Shown here: positions 32,890 to 43,625 of the stretch, one piece after another
Numbering within the stretch: the first letter of the stretch is position 1
How the letters are laid out: each line of letters begins with the position of its first letter
Assembly: GCA_963457665.1 (NCBI GenBank)
Contig: OY735207.1
Span: 58,752,613 to 58,816,612 of the forward strand
Reading direction: 5' to 3'
Source of the DNA: Thysanoteuthis rhombus
Taxonomy: Eukaryota; Mollusca; Cephalopoda; Oegopsida; Thysanoteuthidae
DNA length: 64,000 bases
Notes under the pieces: model-generated
Databases searched by the model: none
The model's input: only the letters and a program-made list of their open reading frames with translations
Told to the model about the DNA's origin: nothing
Program-made: the position numbers and the translations under genes

Positions 32890-33700
32890 CATTGGTTTAG
32901 AAAAATTGATGGGGCAGCAAATATCAAACAAACTCAGATTTGCAGACAGCATCGTCCTTTTTGCAGAGAACCTTTCACAACCTCAAACTAATGCTAAATG
33001 AACTGAGTGAGGAGAGCAAAAATGTTGACATTCACATGAACTCGAACAAAAAAAGGTCATGTGCTACAAACATGTCAGAAATGAACTCATAATGATCAAA
33101 CTTGAAAACACAAAACCGAAGAAAGTAGACCGCTACATCTACCTTGTACAACAAATCCCCATGAAATCCTCATAAGAAGAAGAAAAAGGGGAAGAATCAA
33201 TGTAAGTTGACAAACCATTGATCCTCAAATGATCAGTAAACGTCTATCCCCATAGTCACCTATGGAGCTGAAACATGGAACCTAACCAAGAGACTGGCAC
33301 TCAGAGTGTGAACCATGTAACATGCACATGAAAGAATCATGCTCAGCCTAACACTGATAAATCACATGACTAAACAATAGGTTAAGGACAAAGAAGTCCA
33401 AGACATCATAGAAACTGTTTGAAAACTCAAATGGCCATGGGCTAGTCATGTGGCAAGAATGACAGACAATTGATGGAAATCACGACTCATAACATGGATA
33501 CTCTGAGATTACGAGCGAAACTGTTGCCAGCAGAATAAAAGATGGGGAGATGAACTATACAAGTTCAGAAAGCGTTGTCCCCGCAACACCCATGAGAGAA
33601 AGATCGGGCGAATCATCGGGAAGGTCTATGTCCACCGATGGACGATAAAAGACAGATGATGATGATGATGGTGATGATGATGATGATGATGATGATGTTT
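32890..33700 (+). pseudogene. LINE family A (RTE-like) copy A6, with reverse transcriptase motif and (GAT)n tail
   Basis: This is the longest family A copy. It starts GLEKLMGQQISNK and runs into LRFADSIVLFAENLSQ, the block carrying the FADD catalytic pair, here FADS. It continues LNELSEESKNVDIHMNS, HVRNELIMIKLENTKPKKVD and RYIYLVQQIP, VTYGAETWNLTKRLALRV, HERIMLSLTL, VQDIIETV, NGHGLVMWQE, KFRKRCPRNTHERKIGRIIG and KVYVHRWTIKDR. It ends in (GAT)n at 33655-33697 and a T-run. Stops and frameshifts throughout; the upstream fingers, palm and endonuclease are missing. Confidence 0.8.
33655..33697 (+). repeat. (GAT)n tail of LINE copy A6
   Basis: Thirteen to fourteen GAT/GATG units with one GGT change, directly after the LINE terminal codons. 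Confidence 0.9.
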
Positions 33701-33939
33701 TTTTTTTTATGTTTCTCGCTTCCGATTTATTCTAATTTGCTATTGAATCTGTTATTTTAAGTGCCTTATTATACGTATCAGTAATTTCATTGGAGACATC
33801 GATATTCGATGAGTCGTTAACGATTTTCTTACTAATTTAGTGTGATAGCTGTTTCAATGACGTGGCCGTGTGATTTGATTTGGTTCTAATATATACTGAT
33901 TTTGGTTCTTCTTCATGAATGGCTTGTTGTTTAGTTTAA

Positions 33940-34268
33940 ATGTACAAACAACACTAATGGAGTTAAAGGGTTGAAAATTCAAACATTTCCTCCTTGTTAT
34001 GCAAGCAAATTAGTTTTTCGAACCCTCCCCCGACTTCAAAATAAGTTTCGATTGAAGATTCAATTTGCTATGTAAGTTTAGGCCAAATTTCTCTTTTAGT
34101 TTGTCCGATGGCATTTTTGTTTGGAAAAATTCAGAATTATATTAGATATCCCTGTCCAACAAAGAGCAATAGGGGTAACTTATTCATTGATCATCCCAAG
34201 CACAACACGCCACCAAATTATATTGGTCAGTTGATGATTTCTATTGATTGACTAACCAGACCTGCACG
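33940..34268 (+). repeat. dispersed repeat family C, copy 2
   Basis: AATGGAGTTAAAGGGTTGAAAATTC at 33956, TCCTTGTTATG, TGTCCAACAAAGAGCAATAGG, ATTGATCATCCCAAGCACAACACGCCACC, and TGACTAACCAGACCTG. The TTTTAGTGATCAC landmark is lost. Confidence 0.65.
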
Positions 34269-34398
34269 ATTTTCTCTTTGCAAAGACCACGACAGATACC
34301 TTTTAAAAAAACAGTCAATACTTAGATAATTGGCCAAGTAGCAGACGGGAAGCAATTATTCTGTTCGTCCATTTCACAACACCAGGATTCTATTGACG

Positions 34399-34498
34399 AT
34401 GAACACGCCTTGCTAAAGAAAGACGGCTTTCTCGTTAATTTGTCCATCGTGCGAACATATTAGCGAAAAGTAGTCTTTCTTTAGCAAATCATATTCAT
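34399..34498. repeat. imperfect hairpin of pre-miRNA size
   Basis: A perfect 15-bp pair TTGCTAAAGAAAGAC (34410-34424) with its complement (34473-34487) forms the core. The outer stem 34399-34407 pairs with 34490-34498 with two mismatches. After a 2x2 internal loop, 34427-34439 pairs with 34459-34470 with one bulge. The terminal loop is about 19 bases. No poly-T terminator or promoter was identified. It could be a miRNA precursor or the remains of a MITE. Confidence 0.5.
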
Positions 34499-34499
34499 G

Positions 34500-35055
34500 T
34501 TTTGTTGTTTTTTCAAGTGTTTAACCGTACTGAGAAGAACAGCAAGTGGAGCATTATATTTGGTATCTTGATAGATGACTCTTTCTTCTTTGTTTTTTGG
34601 GATTTTTTAAATTTTCATTTTTGGTGTCGTCAGGCTTTTTTTCGATGGCTATTCATAGACATGGATGTTCCAGACGAGTCACATATCATACTATATTTCT
34701 TCTTACCGCCTTTTTCGTAAATTCCTATCTTTTCGTTCAGCAAGTTTTTATATCTTACTATGTTTTTTCTTCGACTTTTTCATTGCATTCATATTTTTTC
34801 GAATTAAAGTGTCGTTATGATAGCATCATTAACCATTTTTATATGGCTAATGGTGTGTATGAATGATTAATAATGTCACTCACACACATACACAAACATG
34901 CACACACAAACTTATATCTATATCTATATATACGTACGTATGTGTGTGTATATGTACATGATTATAAATTGCAATAAGATATAGAAATCTTATTTTGAAA
35001 ATGATCTCCCATGTAGCACACAGTTTATCTATCACTGGGCCTAGACAACTTAAAC
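34500..35055. other. AT-rich sequence, nothing recognised
   Basis: Overlapping T-rich frames at 34502-34866 have Phe-rich composition and no motif. Small AT/TG tracts at 34910-34955. Confidence 0.35.
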
Positions 35056-35059
35056 AGAT

Positions 35060-35157
35060 TAAACAATTAAAAAAAATGGGGCTGCTGGAGAAATTGAACC
35101 TTTGGCTGCTTCGGCAGAGTTTTATTTCTGCAGCAACCCCATTTTCTTTAATTGTTC
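35060..35157. repeat. inverted repeat with 30-31 bp arms
   Basis: TTAAACAATTAAAAAAAATG then GGGCTGCTGGAG (35059-35090) is complementary to CTGCAGCAACCCC then ATTTTCTTTAATTGTTCA (35129-35158), with about four mismatches. The 38-base loop contains a small CTGC-TTCG-GCAG hairpin at 35106-35117. Hairpin function unknown. Confidence 0.55.
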
Positions 35158-35159
35158 AT

Positions 35160-35845
35160 TCTATTTACCTTGTCGGATCATATATCCATTTCTCAATACG
35201 TATATATGAATGCACATATATTCATACGCATATAATCACATGTATATGAATATGCATATATATATACATATACATACATATATATATGTATAGAGACCGA
35301 CAGACAGACGGACGGAGAAACCATGCTCTGCATTTCCCGTTTTTGAGTCTTAATATATGTACAGACAGACGAGCCAATAATACTTCTTAGTTTTTGAGTG
35401 AAAATTGAAACCTCAGTAAGTATCTGAGTTTGTAATTCACAGAAACCTGAACCAAAATAGAAATCAAAGCTTTGTTTAAATTGAATATTCAACTCGACAG
35501 AACCAAAGAAGCAGCTTAGAGAGGACATACTTCTATCAACGCTATGGTCACTAACAATTGAATGAAAATCAATTCATAAATAGTCTTAATTCAAGGGAAG
35601 TAATCGTAGGAGTTCCATGGAACTTGCACTTTGTAATTTGTTCATCCTTGCACCATAGTTCGCGCACACTTCCACGAAACGTCATTTAAATCCATCGAGG
35701 ATTTTGGGATATAAGCCACGAATTAAATGTATGGAAAAGTAGGCCCTTTAACACAATGCGTTCGATATTCTTTGTGAACTTTTAGAGATATTTTGTGAAC
35801 AGACAAGCATGAATGAATGCATTTACCACTCTAAACTTTGCAAAG
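35160..35845. other. AT/ATAC-rich tract, then unrecognised sequence
   Basis: Irregular ATAC/AT tract at 35195-35292. The 111-codon minus-strand frame 35193-35528 begins in unrecognised sequence and ends in this tract. No motif. Confidence 0.35.
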
Positions 35846-35849
35846 GTAG

Positions 35850-36332
35850 CCTCGAATGCAAAATGTCTGTTAGAAACAGTCAACGAAATCTGCCATTGAA
35901 ACTTCCTAATTTTTTTTTTTTCAGTTTTCACACTGTTCCGACTGGATGAGAGACGATGTATGTATATACCACGCTTACAGGTCACAGCTATGGAGTTAGA
36001 TGGCTGAACACCTTAGGATTCACTCTTCGTTAGGTTTACAAAGAACCTTTTTCTACCACCCCATGAATGGGTCTTTTAGTGGGAGGTCAATTTGAGATCC
36101 AATTTGATGCTGAATCGATACTGTAGTATGTGCCCTGTAGCATTCTCATTTGTTTTTATGGAAAATTCGGACTCTTTTTAGTGATCACGACCCAACAAAA
36201 GGCGAGAGAAGAAATTCATCAATTATTGGCCCCTTTTCTACAGTTTTTCCGATTGATCACGTCCAACTCAGAATGCGACCAAAAGACATTGGTCATGTGA
36301 TGATTTCTATTGAGGGACTAACCAGACCTTAA
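35850..36332 (+). repeat. dispersed repeat family C, copy 3
   Basis: Most complete copy. GTTAGAAACAGTCAACGAAA, TCCGACTGGATGAG, CACGCTTACAGGTCACAGC, ATGGAGTTAGATGG, TTTTTAGTGATCACGACCC, AACAAAAGGCGAGAGAAG, AATGCGACCAAAAGACATTG, GTCATGTGATGATTTCTATT and GACTAACCAGACCT all occur in the order seen in the other copies. Confidence 0.75.
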
Positions 36333-37030
36333 AATTCACTATAATGCGAGCAAAAGCTATTGCTTAAACCTTTTTTTTATTCTAAATCATGTGTCTGTAT
36401 GTGTGTGATGGGGGTGTTTTTACGGTTCAATTCTCCAGTACTTTGCCAACTTGAAGAACACCAGAGGAACAAAAACATGATTTGAATAAAAAGAAGGCTT
36501 TGGAGGCAAAACACGACCAAAAAAAAACCCAAGTCCCTCTGTCTCATCTTCGTATATATTAGTAGAGAAAAATACGCGAAGACGACACATGAATATATTT
36601 TCCGTCTAATTTCATCTGAGCTAGTGTTGATCATCACTAATGAACCTATTCAAAAAACGATCGATACTACTAAATGGGGAAATATTAAAAGTTCTCAAAA
36701 CAGTAACGTTCAGACTTATGCTGTGATTCAAACTTTATTTCAGCGTTCAGCTCTTCTTTAACTTAATAACCAATGCATTCATATCCCGATAATGAATTTT
36801 TATGTCACATTTACAGGGTAATGTTATGTGCGATCGTGGCTTCTACTATACTGTGCGGTTAACTGGGGCATTTCTGCTATAACGTGCAGTCTACCCAGGA
36901 TATTAACTCAACAGTAGATAAATACAAACATTGTGCTATAGAATGTATCATTGATTGAGTAACAATGATAGCATAACAATAATTACATACACTTCATACC
37001 AAATCCATTATTATATACATTCATATATTT
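36333..37030. other. AT-rich sequence, nothing recognised
   Basis: CTATACTGTGCGGTTAAC and CTATAACGTGCAGTCTAC at 36848-36893 are a short imperfect direct repeat. The 86-codon minus frame 36377-36637 has no motif. Confidence 0.35.
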
Positions 37031-37034
37031 TACT

Positions 37035-37360
37035 GACGTGCAAGGATGATCATTCAATAGAAACTGTCAAATGAAAAATGGATTTAGACAGCATGCCATG
37101 TCGAGGGATCAATTAAAAAATGTACAAAAACTAGGATGGTCAATGCAATTTGCTTTTTGTAGGGTCATGATCAATGAATAAGTTCGAAATTTCAAAAAAA
37201 GGCATAAGCACTACTAGACACATTGTAAATTGAACTCATAAGTACCTTTTTGAGAATTCTAAAGATAAAGAATGAAAGTTTTTTGTAGACAAATTAAAGA
37301 GTAAACGTCTAATTTTTCAGACCTTCAGCTCTGTTGGTATGGCTGTACTCGTGATACATA
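37035..37360 (+). repeat. dispersed repeat family D, copy 2
   Basis: Same landmark order as 9115-9465: TCATTCAATAGAAACTGTC, GCATGCCATGTCGAGG, TGCTTTTTGTAGGG, ATTGTAAATTGAACTCAT, and CCTTCAGCTCTGTTGGTATGG. Confidence 0.6.
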
Positions 37361-37799
37361 CGCATATAGAACCACTTAAAGGCTGAACAAACCTATTTTG
37401 GTGTTGACAAAGTTGATGTCAACAGTGTTTGTCGACGCTTTCTAATATAAACTTTATGAATAATTCAGAGATGTCGGAAATCAATCATCTGCGTCGTTTC
37501 TCCGTTTTTTTTTTGTTTTTGTTTTTTGTAAATATGATGGGGATTTGATAGAACAAATTCACGGCTAAAGCGTTCCATTTATTCCTCTCTCAACTAAGTT
37601 TGAGTGATATATATAAATATATATTTGGTCGCTTTTTCCCATTTGTCCGTCTATCAATATGACATCTTCGCACTGAAAGGGGTTGGCAATAGGGTAGGTA
37701 AAAGATGTTTAAATTTTTGGGTGGTCCCAGAAATTTCTCTTCTTTTTTTTTTTTTTTTTTGATCCAGGAATATTTCCTGTATTTATATGCAGCCATGTC
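37361..37799. other. AT-rich sequence with T homopolymers
   Basis: Long T-runs at 37509-37530 and 37744-37760. No gene. Confidence 0.35.
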
Positions 37800-37935
37800 C
37801 GTCAACGATATCTCTAAAAGTTCTCGATGAATTTCTATCAAATTTTGCGAAAACGTTGGCAAAAAGGGACTCGAAAACTAATAAAATTTTTGAGCGGATC
37901 AATGCAGATTTACATCCCGAACAATTACGTTGACA
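37800..37935 (+). repeat. isolated unit of the 1-1505 repeat
   Basis: GATATCTCTAAAAGTTCTCG, ATGAATTTCTATCAAATTTTG, GATCAATGCAGATTTACATC and AATTACGTTGACAG match the landmark order of the tandem region at the window start. Confidence 0.5.
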
Positions 37936-38139
37936 GAGCAATGCATATTCTATTTCAAAATAAGTTTTTGCGACGAACTATTTTACTAATTTTATCTACC
38001 AAATTCAAAAGCTACTGCAGACAAGGCTAGCTTTTCATTGTACCATATTATTCTTCCTAGAGGTCCTGGTTTTTTTATCAGGGTGGTTGTGTCTGCTTTG
38101 TAATGTACAATTATTTCTCTTTGAAATAGTCAACCAAAA

Positions 38140-38522
38140 GTGTCAACATAGGTTTCTTTTCAAGATGAAGTTAGAGAAATGAACATTTCAACATTATCCC
38201 ATGTGTTTAGAATACCCCATTTTATTTCCTTTTGAAAATTCACTCGCAAGAATGGGATTTTAGTGTGGAGGTGGTCAATTTCCAACTAAAGTTAGTGCTA
38301 AATCATTCCTCTAGTTGTTTTCGGCAGTATTCACGCTTGTTTGTTTTTTCTTAAAAATTGGATTCTTTAATGATCACTATCCAAAGGAAGGATCGAGAAG
38401 CAATTCATTCATTAATCATCGCTTCTTCCACTCTTTTTAATGGATCACCCCAAATGAGCATGCAACCAAAAGACCCTGGTCCCTTTATGGTTTTTATCGA
38501 GTGACTAATCAGACCTGTTTCA
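38140..38522 (+). repeat. dispersed repeat family C, copy 4
   Basis: TCAACCAAAAGTGTCAACA at the left, TTTAATGATCACTATCC, TGGATCACCCCAAATGAGC, ATGCAACCAAAAGACCCTGG, and GTGACTAATCAGACCTGTTT at the right. Confidence 0.65.
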
Positions 38523-38525
38523 AGG

Positions 38526-38990
38526 TTTTATCAAAGGCTTAGTTGGGACATATAAGCTGCATGTTCCTTGCTAGTTTTCTGCTCTTCGTAATAATGTCAG
38601 CCAGGTCTGCTAAGAACAAAAGTAGAGCATCCATTACATTATTATCGACTATATATATACCCCGGTAGACCGTACACTGTAGTAGTACCCATTGAGATTT
38701 TTCCGTCCATCAGCTGCACAGCTGCAGAGGAAAAAAAACATTATCAGTCCTTGTAAAATACAAGAAGCATCACGCAACAAAGGGAATGTAATCCATAGAG
38801 CTGAACAGGAAAGTGTTTTCATACGGAGTTCTATGCTAATCAATTGGATAATTACAAATTCCCTTTGCTCTTATCACGTTCACTGCTCTGTTTCTATTTA
38901 TTCGAGTGAAATTTCTGAATTTTATCGTTTAGATGTTTCTGTACGGCGTGGTGGATGCAGCCAGTGTTTCAATTTTTATTGCCTTTTACC
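38526..38990. other. unannotated sequence
   Basis: A 111-codon plus frame (38692-39027) runs into the LINE fragment that follows. It has no recognisable motif and no coding support. Confidence 0.35.
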
Positions 38991-38994
38991 TGGG

Positions 38995-39715
38995 TTTGAT
39001 TATTCTTGGTTGGCAAGCTCACAGTAGAGCAGGTTCGACTGTCAAGAACAAGAAAATCCCTAGAAGGGTGTATAACAAATGCATTTTCCCCATTATCACG
39101 TATGGAGCAGAAAATGGAAGCTAACCAAAATATTGACCCTCACACCATGAAACGGGCACTGAAAAAATCATGCCTAATATCGCATGGAGAGATGACAAGA
39201 CCGGACAATATATTGGAGACAAAGACAAGAGACAGATATCATAGAATCCATTAGAAAACCCAATTGGTAATGGGCTGGACATGTATAAAGAATGTCTGGC
39301 GACCGCTGGACAACATGACTCACGACGTAGAATCAAAATCATATGCGGAACTGTGGGCGACAGTTTTTACCACGCGAAACGTGGTACTGCTTTGGATATT
39401 CAAGTCAAAATGTCTAAACATCTGTCCTGAGACTATAAGATCAGTGCTCTTATATCTTTCCAATAATAATTGCCAGGACTAAGAGAATTTTTCATACTTC
39501 CTGCTAACATGTTAGCTTGTGTGATATCCCTACATTATACCAACTTTGTGTTACATTCTGTTCCAAAATAGTAAATTAAGATGGCATGACGATCCAGACA
39601 AATTCAAAGGGCACTGGCTATGCGACACCAGGCCAACCTCGGGGATTATACATAAGTCTGGTGAATCTATATCCACTGAATGCCGCTAAAAGGATGATGA
39701 TGGTGATGATAATTA
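38995..39715 (+). pseudogene. LINE family A (RTE-like) fragment, copy A7, interrupted
   Basis: Plus-strand frames: LIILGWQAHSRAGSTVKNKK, IPRRVYNKCIFPIITYGAEN, then HMERDDKTGQYIGDKDKRQI and IESIRKPNW, GWTCIKNV, a decayed RWTT.LTT, and ELWATV to about 39365. Unrelated sequence fills about 39366-39570. The copy resumes with DKFKGHWLCDTRPTSGI and NLYPLNAAKR, then GATGATGATGGTGATGAT at 39692. Stops and frameshifts throughout. Confidence 0.7.
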
Positions 39716-40195
39716 AAGACAGTTGACAAGGATTTTTAAAATACTTCATTTAAATTTTCAAGGGGATATTTGGCACTGAAAAAGCTTGACATATTTTCAA
39801 GGACATAGGTGCGTAGTGAACACCATAACTTCAGTCAAAATTTAAATTCGATCTTCCAAAATAATAACAATAATGTTACACTTATCTTACTGATAAAAAT
39901 GGAATACTATAAAGAAACAAGACTGGTACCTCCACTTTGAACGCAGCTATTACGACCACTAAACCGATCCCCCCCCCCCAATATTTTTCTACACATTAAA
40001 GGGAGTGTTTGTACAAATTTTCAAGTTTCTGCTATGGACGATAAGGGTCGAAGGGGGAAGGAAAAAAGAAAAAGAATGATAGAAAAGATTTCCGTAAAAG
40101 AAACAGTAACAAATTATAATTGAGAAAATTTGTTTAGCGACATCAGATCATTCAATCTAGCGTCCATTGCTTCCCACTTTCTCTTTCTTCCTTAA
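39716..40195. other. AT-rich sequence, nothing recognised
   Basis: A C10 homopolymer near 39970. No gene. Confidence 0.35.
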
Positions 40196-40200
40196 TTTCG

Positions 40201-40208
40201 CTCTCTCT

Positions 40209-40250
<42 letters not shown>
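40201..40250 (+). repeat. (CT)n microsatellite
   Basis: About 25 CT units with two CCC interruptions at the left. Confidence 0.95.
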
Positions 40251-40254
<4 letters not shown>

Positions 40255-41640
40255 CCTTTTTTGTGTTTCTCTCTTTCTTACCTCCATCCTTTCTCACTTT
40301 TGTCGATTGTTGACTTAGAAATAGCATCAGTCTCTCCCTCTCTTTCAGATTCTCTCTCAATCAATAACTTTAGACTTTTCACTTTTTAGCCTTAGCCGGA
40401 AGTATGAACTTGTCATTGTTGTTAGGTTAGGAAAAAGTTAACTCAGTAAGAGTTTGACAATACATATGTATATAAGTGAATAGATACGTGATGGTCTGGG
40501 TCGCGGCTTTTTATTCTTCAACAGAACCTCCAATGCCAACGTCAGCACTGTCCGACCAATCTCCAAGCTTTTTGTAAAGCATCTGTCTCTAGGGTTCCCA
40601 TTTTCTATCAATGAAACCTTTTTGTTCTGTTGGTTGGACATCGACAATTGCTACCATCAAAATGTCAGTTCTTTCCTTTCAATTACAACCAAATTTAAAG
40701 CCGACACCACTCAACCTGTCACAATTATTATTCAAATCAACGACTATCCGTTTCGCTAACTTTAAGCCACTCATTGTTGAAATAAAATGTCCGAAACCTA
40801 TTATTCCCCTGGGAAGCCAATTTGCTACTCATCTATCAGAGACGGATTTCTATGGACCAACGAATCGAAAAATATACATAACAGTCTTTATTACTAATTG
40901 AAATCGTTTATAGTTTATGTTTTACAAAGCCAGTTGCGGTGTCTTATTTCCGAGCCAGTAAAGTAGGTCCAATATAAGTATGTTGGAATACAAGCTGTGT
41001 CCGGAGAGTATCAAGCCATTTCGAATATCTCTAAAAGAGTGGACCTTATTGCATATTTGTCAAAGAATACCCTTTCCAATAAGATTACGTGCATTTTTGG
41101 CAATAAAACACTGCTTCCCCAATCCCATGGTATGTCTAACCCTTTCAGTCCAGACCTGGCAACCCTCCTTTTTCAAAAGATTTTTCAGATCTAGGTCAAG
41201 ACTAAGGGCAACAAAACGAAGCAGATGATGGTGATCCCGACAGAGAACTGTGTAGACTGTTTGGGAAAGTTGGAGGGACACTGCGATAACATTGTGAGAT
41301 ATAAATGAGGATATTTGAAGAGAAATATGACAGCATTATCAAATTAGGTTGTTTCTTTACTTGGTATTAAATGGCTGGATTCTTTGCTGTCGGACAGACC
41401 TGATATAAATGACGATCTATTTGGAAGCTGCCATCCAAATATACTTACGTCCGCTCTATATGTAGTCAGTCAGTTCTTATTTGCAACATAGTTTTCCAGG
41501 TGCTAACTACAGACAACGAAAAGACTAGGTTTTTTCACATTTTGCAATAACGTTCACTAACTTTTGATATAACCACGTAGATAATCGATTTTAAACATAG
41601 ATTCTACGAATTGAGAACTGAGTTATCATCAACACCACTG
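40251..41640. other. mixed sequence, no gene recognised
   Basis: A 96-codon plus frame at 40611-40901 and overlapping frames at 40980-41228 are not low-complexity. They contain no recognised domain, and opposite-strand frames of similar length exist. Confidence 0.3.
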
Positions 41641-42060
41641 CCACACAAGACGAGTCGGAGGCTCAAAAGAAAAGTATACTGTTAGGGTTTGTGGTCCTTC
41701 AGCCTTTTAGGTTTTATCTTTCTTTTCTTCCAGACACGCTTCTTTGCCCCCTCTCTTTAGTTACCGATTTTCAAAATGTCTGCATTGTTGACGCATGGTT
41801 CGTCTCGATCGTGGTCAGTGTCGATACTTCAGTTCTCCAGGGTTATCTTCGGAGCGTTCTTGTAGCGTTTTCTCAGAGCCACACCCATAGACACTACCTA
41901 TCCCCCGGCTTTCTTGTGAGACTGGAGAGTAAAGAACTAGCTTTGTTATCCGATCACTGATTATCCGCCCTTTGCAGCCGGCTCCAATGCAGGATAGCCT
42001 CAGCACTTGTAGTTGAAGACTCCTCCAAGACTTTGCCAAGTTGTAATCATTTGCCAGAAT
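41641..42060. other. GC-richer patch, unrecognised
   Basis: More GC than its surroundings (CCTATCCCCCGGCTTTC, CCGCCCTTTGCAGCCGGC). An 89-codon plus frame (41691-41960) and a 74-codon minus frame overlap. Could be a decayed element, identity unknown. Confidence 0.3.
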
Positions 42061-42506
42061 ACAACGTCAAGGAAAATACTGAAAAATTTGAAAAAAATCA
42101 TGCAAAATATATAATTCTGTGATATTGGACACAGGCAAGAATAATTCAATGCTTTTGTAATGTTGAAAGAAAAAAAAAATATGGGAAATGTTTACAGTGT
42201 TGCTAACAGCACAGGAAGAAATAAAACGCCTGCAATGCTTTTATTCTAAAGTTTAAAATTAAAAAAAAAACTTGAAAAAAATACTTTCAAACAAGAGGAG
42301 GAGAAAAAGTGTGATTTCCCAAATGATTTGAGAAAATATTTAAAGCAGTTTTATTGAACTTCTTTTTTTAGGCGATAAAAGTGTATAACTGTCTTTTATT
42401 CCAGACTACATTTTACGTGATTTATAAATTATATATGATATACTTCATTCCACGACTTCTGCACTTGTTTATAAATACATATACATATATTGATGTATGT
42501 ATTAGA
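42061..42506. other. A-rich sequence, nothing recognised
   Basis: Several A homopolymers, no feature. Confidence 0.35.
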
Positions 42507-42526
42507 ACACACACACACACACATAA

Positions 42527-42562
<36 letters not shown>
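42507..42562. repeat. (CA)n(AT)n microsatellite
   Basis: About 20 CA units with one TAAA break, then six AT units. Confidence 0.95.
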
Positions 42563-42774
42563 GAGTGGTGTTTGTGTTTGTGTATAGATAATAATCGAAA
42601 AAGCCAAAATGTAGCTTTTTGTTATTGATAAAAAATTGATTTCCATTTTTCTAGTTATTTTTCAAGATTTGTGGCAAGAAAATCTAGATAATTTTAGATG
42701 AAATCGTTTCCACAAAACAACCCCAATTATTCCTTGACGTAAAAGTACTTACGTATCTGAGAGACACCTAAATA

Positions 42775-43025
42775 AACTGAAAGTTAGCTGTAGCATCGAT
42801 TTTGGGATTGATCAAGGTCTGATTGGGTTCAATGTCTTAAACTTTAGCCAAAAATCAATGAAATTAGATATTTCTTCAAGATCAATGGTTACAAAATAGA
42901 CCCTATCTGTTCTTTGGCCAAAAACTCTGCAAGTAAGGATCTTCGAGACAAGAACAGCAAAAAGTTAACTCTAGGGTCAATTTTGAGATTGTTCAAGTTC
43001 CCATTGACCATCCCACAATGGTAAA
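42775..43025 (+). repeat. two diverged tandem copies, spacing about 190 bp
   Basis: AAAGTTAGCTGTAGCATCGATTTTGGGATTGATCAAGG at 42780 resembles AAAGTTAACTCTAGGGTCAATTTTGAGATTGTTCAAG at 42962. GGCCAAAAACTC and AGCCAAAAATC words lie between. Confidence 0.5.
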
Positions 43026-43104
43026 AAGATGCACCATAAGAAGAATTATCAAGATTTTCTTGTCAGCTGTCTTGAAAATATCTAAATACTATTTGTTCTT
43101 TTCT

Positions 43105-43625
43105 GACGTCAATGATCCGATGATTTTCAACTGACATTGTTTTATTCTTACGCCAATCCTCCGATGGCGTTTGCCGATATTGTTATTTTCTTACGCCAAC
43201 CTTCCGAAATGTTATTGCTTTATTTTAAATCCACCCCATCTATCATGCTGTCGATCTGTGTATTTTTTTTCAATCCTCCAATGGCGTCTATCTAGATTGT
43301 TTCCTGACATTATCATTCTCCTATTCCAACCCCCTATGGCTTCCATCAGAAAAATATAGACTGCTTTTTTCACTGTTGTTAACCCCAACCCTGATACTGT
43401 CTACCGAGCTTGTTTTTTTTTCTCATGGCAACCCTCGATATCTTGATTGTTAATTTTGTACACTAAACAAAGAAATCGTCTATCGAGGTCATTATTTTTT
43501 TACACACACCATTTGGTGGCGAGTATCGAGATTGTAATATCTTTACACTATTTACATCCCTATCCTGATGGTGTCTGTGGAAATCGTTATTTCTTTACGT
43601 CAACCCTTATCGATCTATTCACGGA
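43105..43625 (+). repeat. degenerate minisatellite, unit about 40-55 bp, about 11 units
   Basis: Recurring pattern: T-rich run, TTACGCCAACCCTCC-like block, GATGGCGTCTATCGA-like block, then GATTG. Clear units begin near 43141, 43183, 43262, 43300, 43370, 43414, 43450, 43492, 43535 and 43590. Units vary in length and differ strongly, so frames do not persist across the array. Confidence 0.65.

Noticed and set aside
39368-39386. 7-bp perfect hairpin TACCACG-CGAAA-CGTGGTA
   Set aside because: Too short to be notable; probably chance at the edge of the interrupted LINE copy.
40611-41228. Cluster of non-repetitive plus-strand frames (96, 82 and 65 codons) as a possible multi-exon gene
   Set aside because: No recognised domain, frames overlap each other and opposite-strand frames of similar size, and no consistent splice signals.
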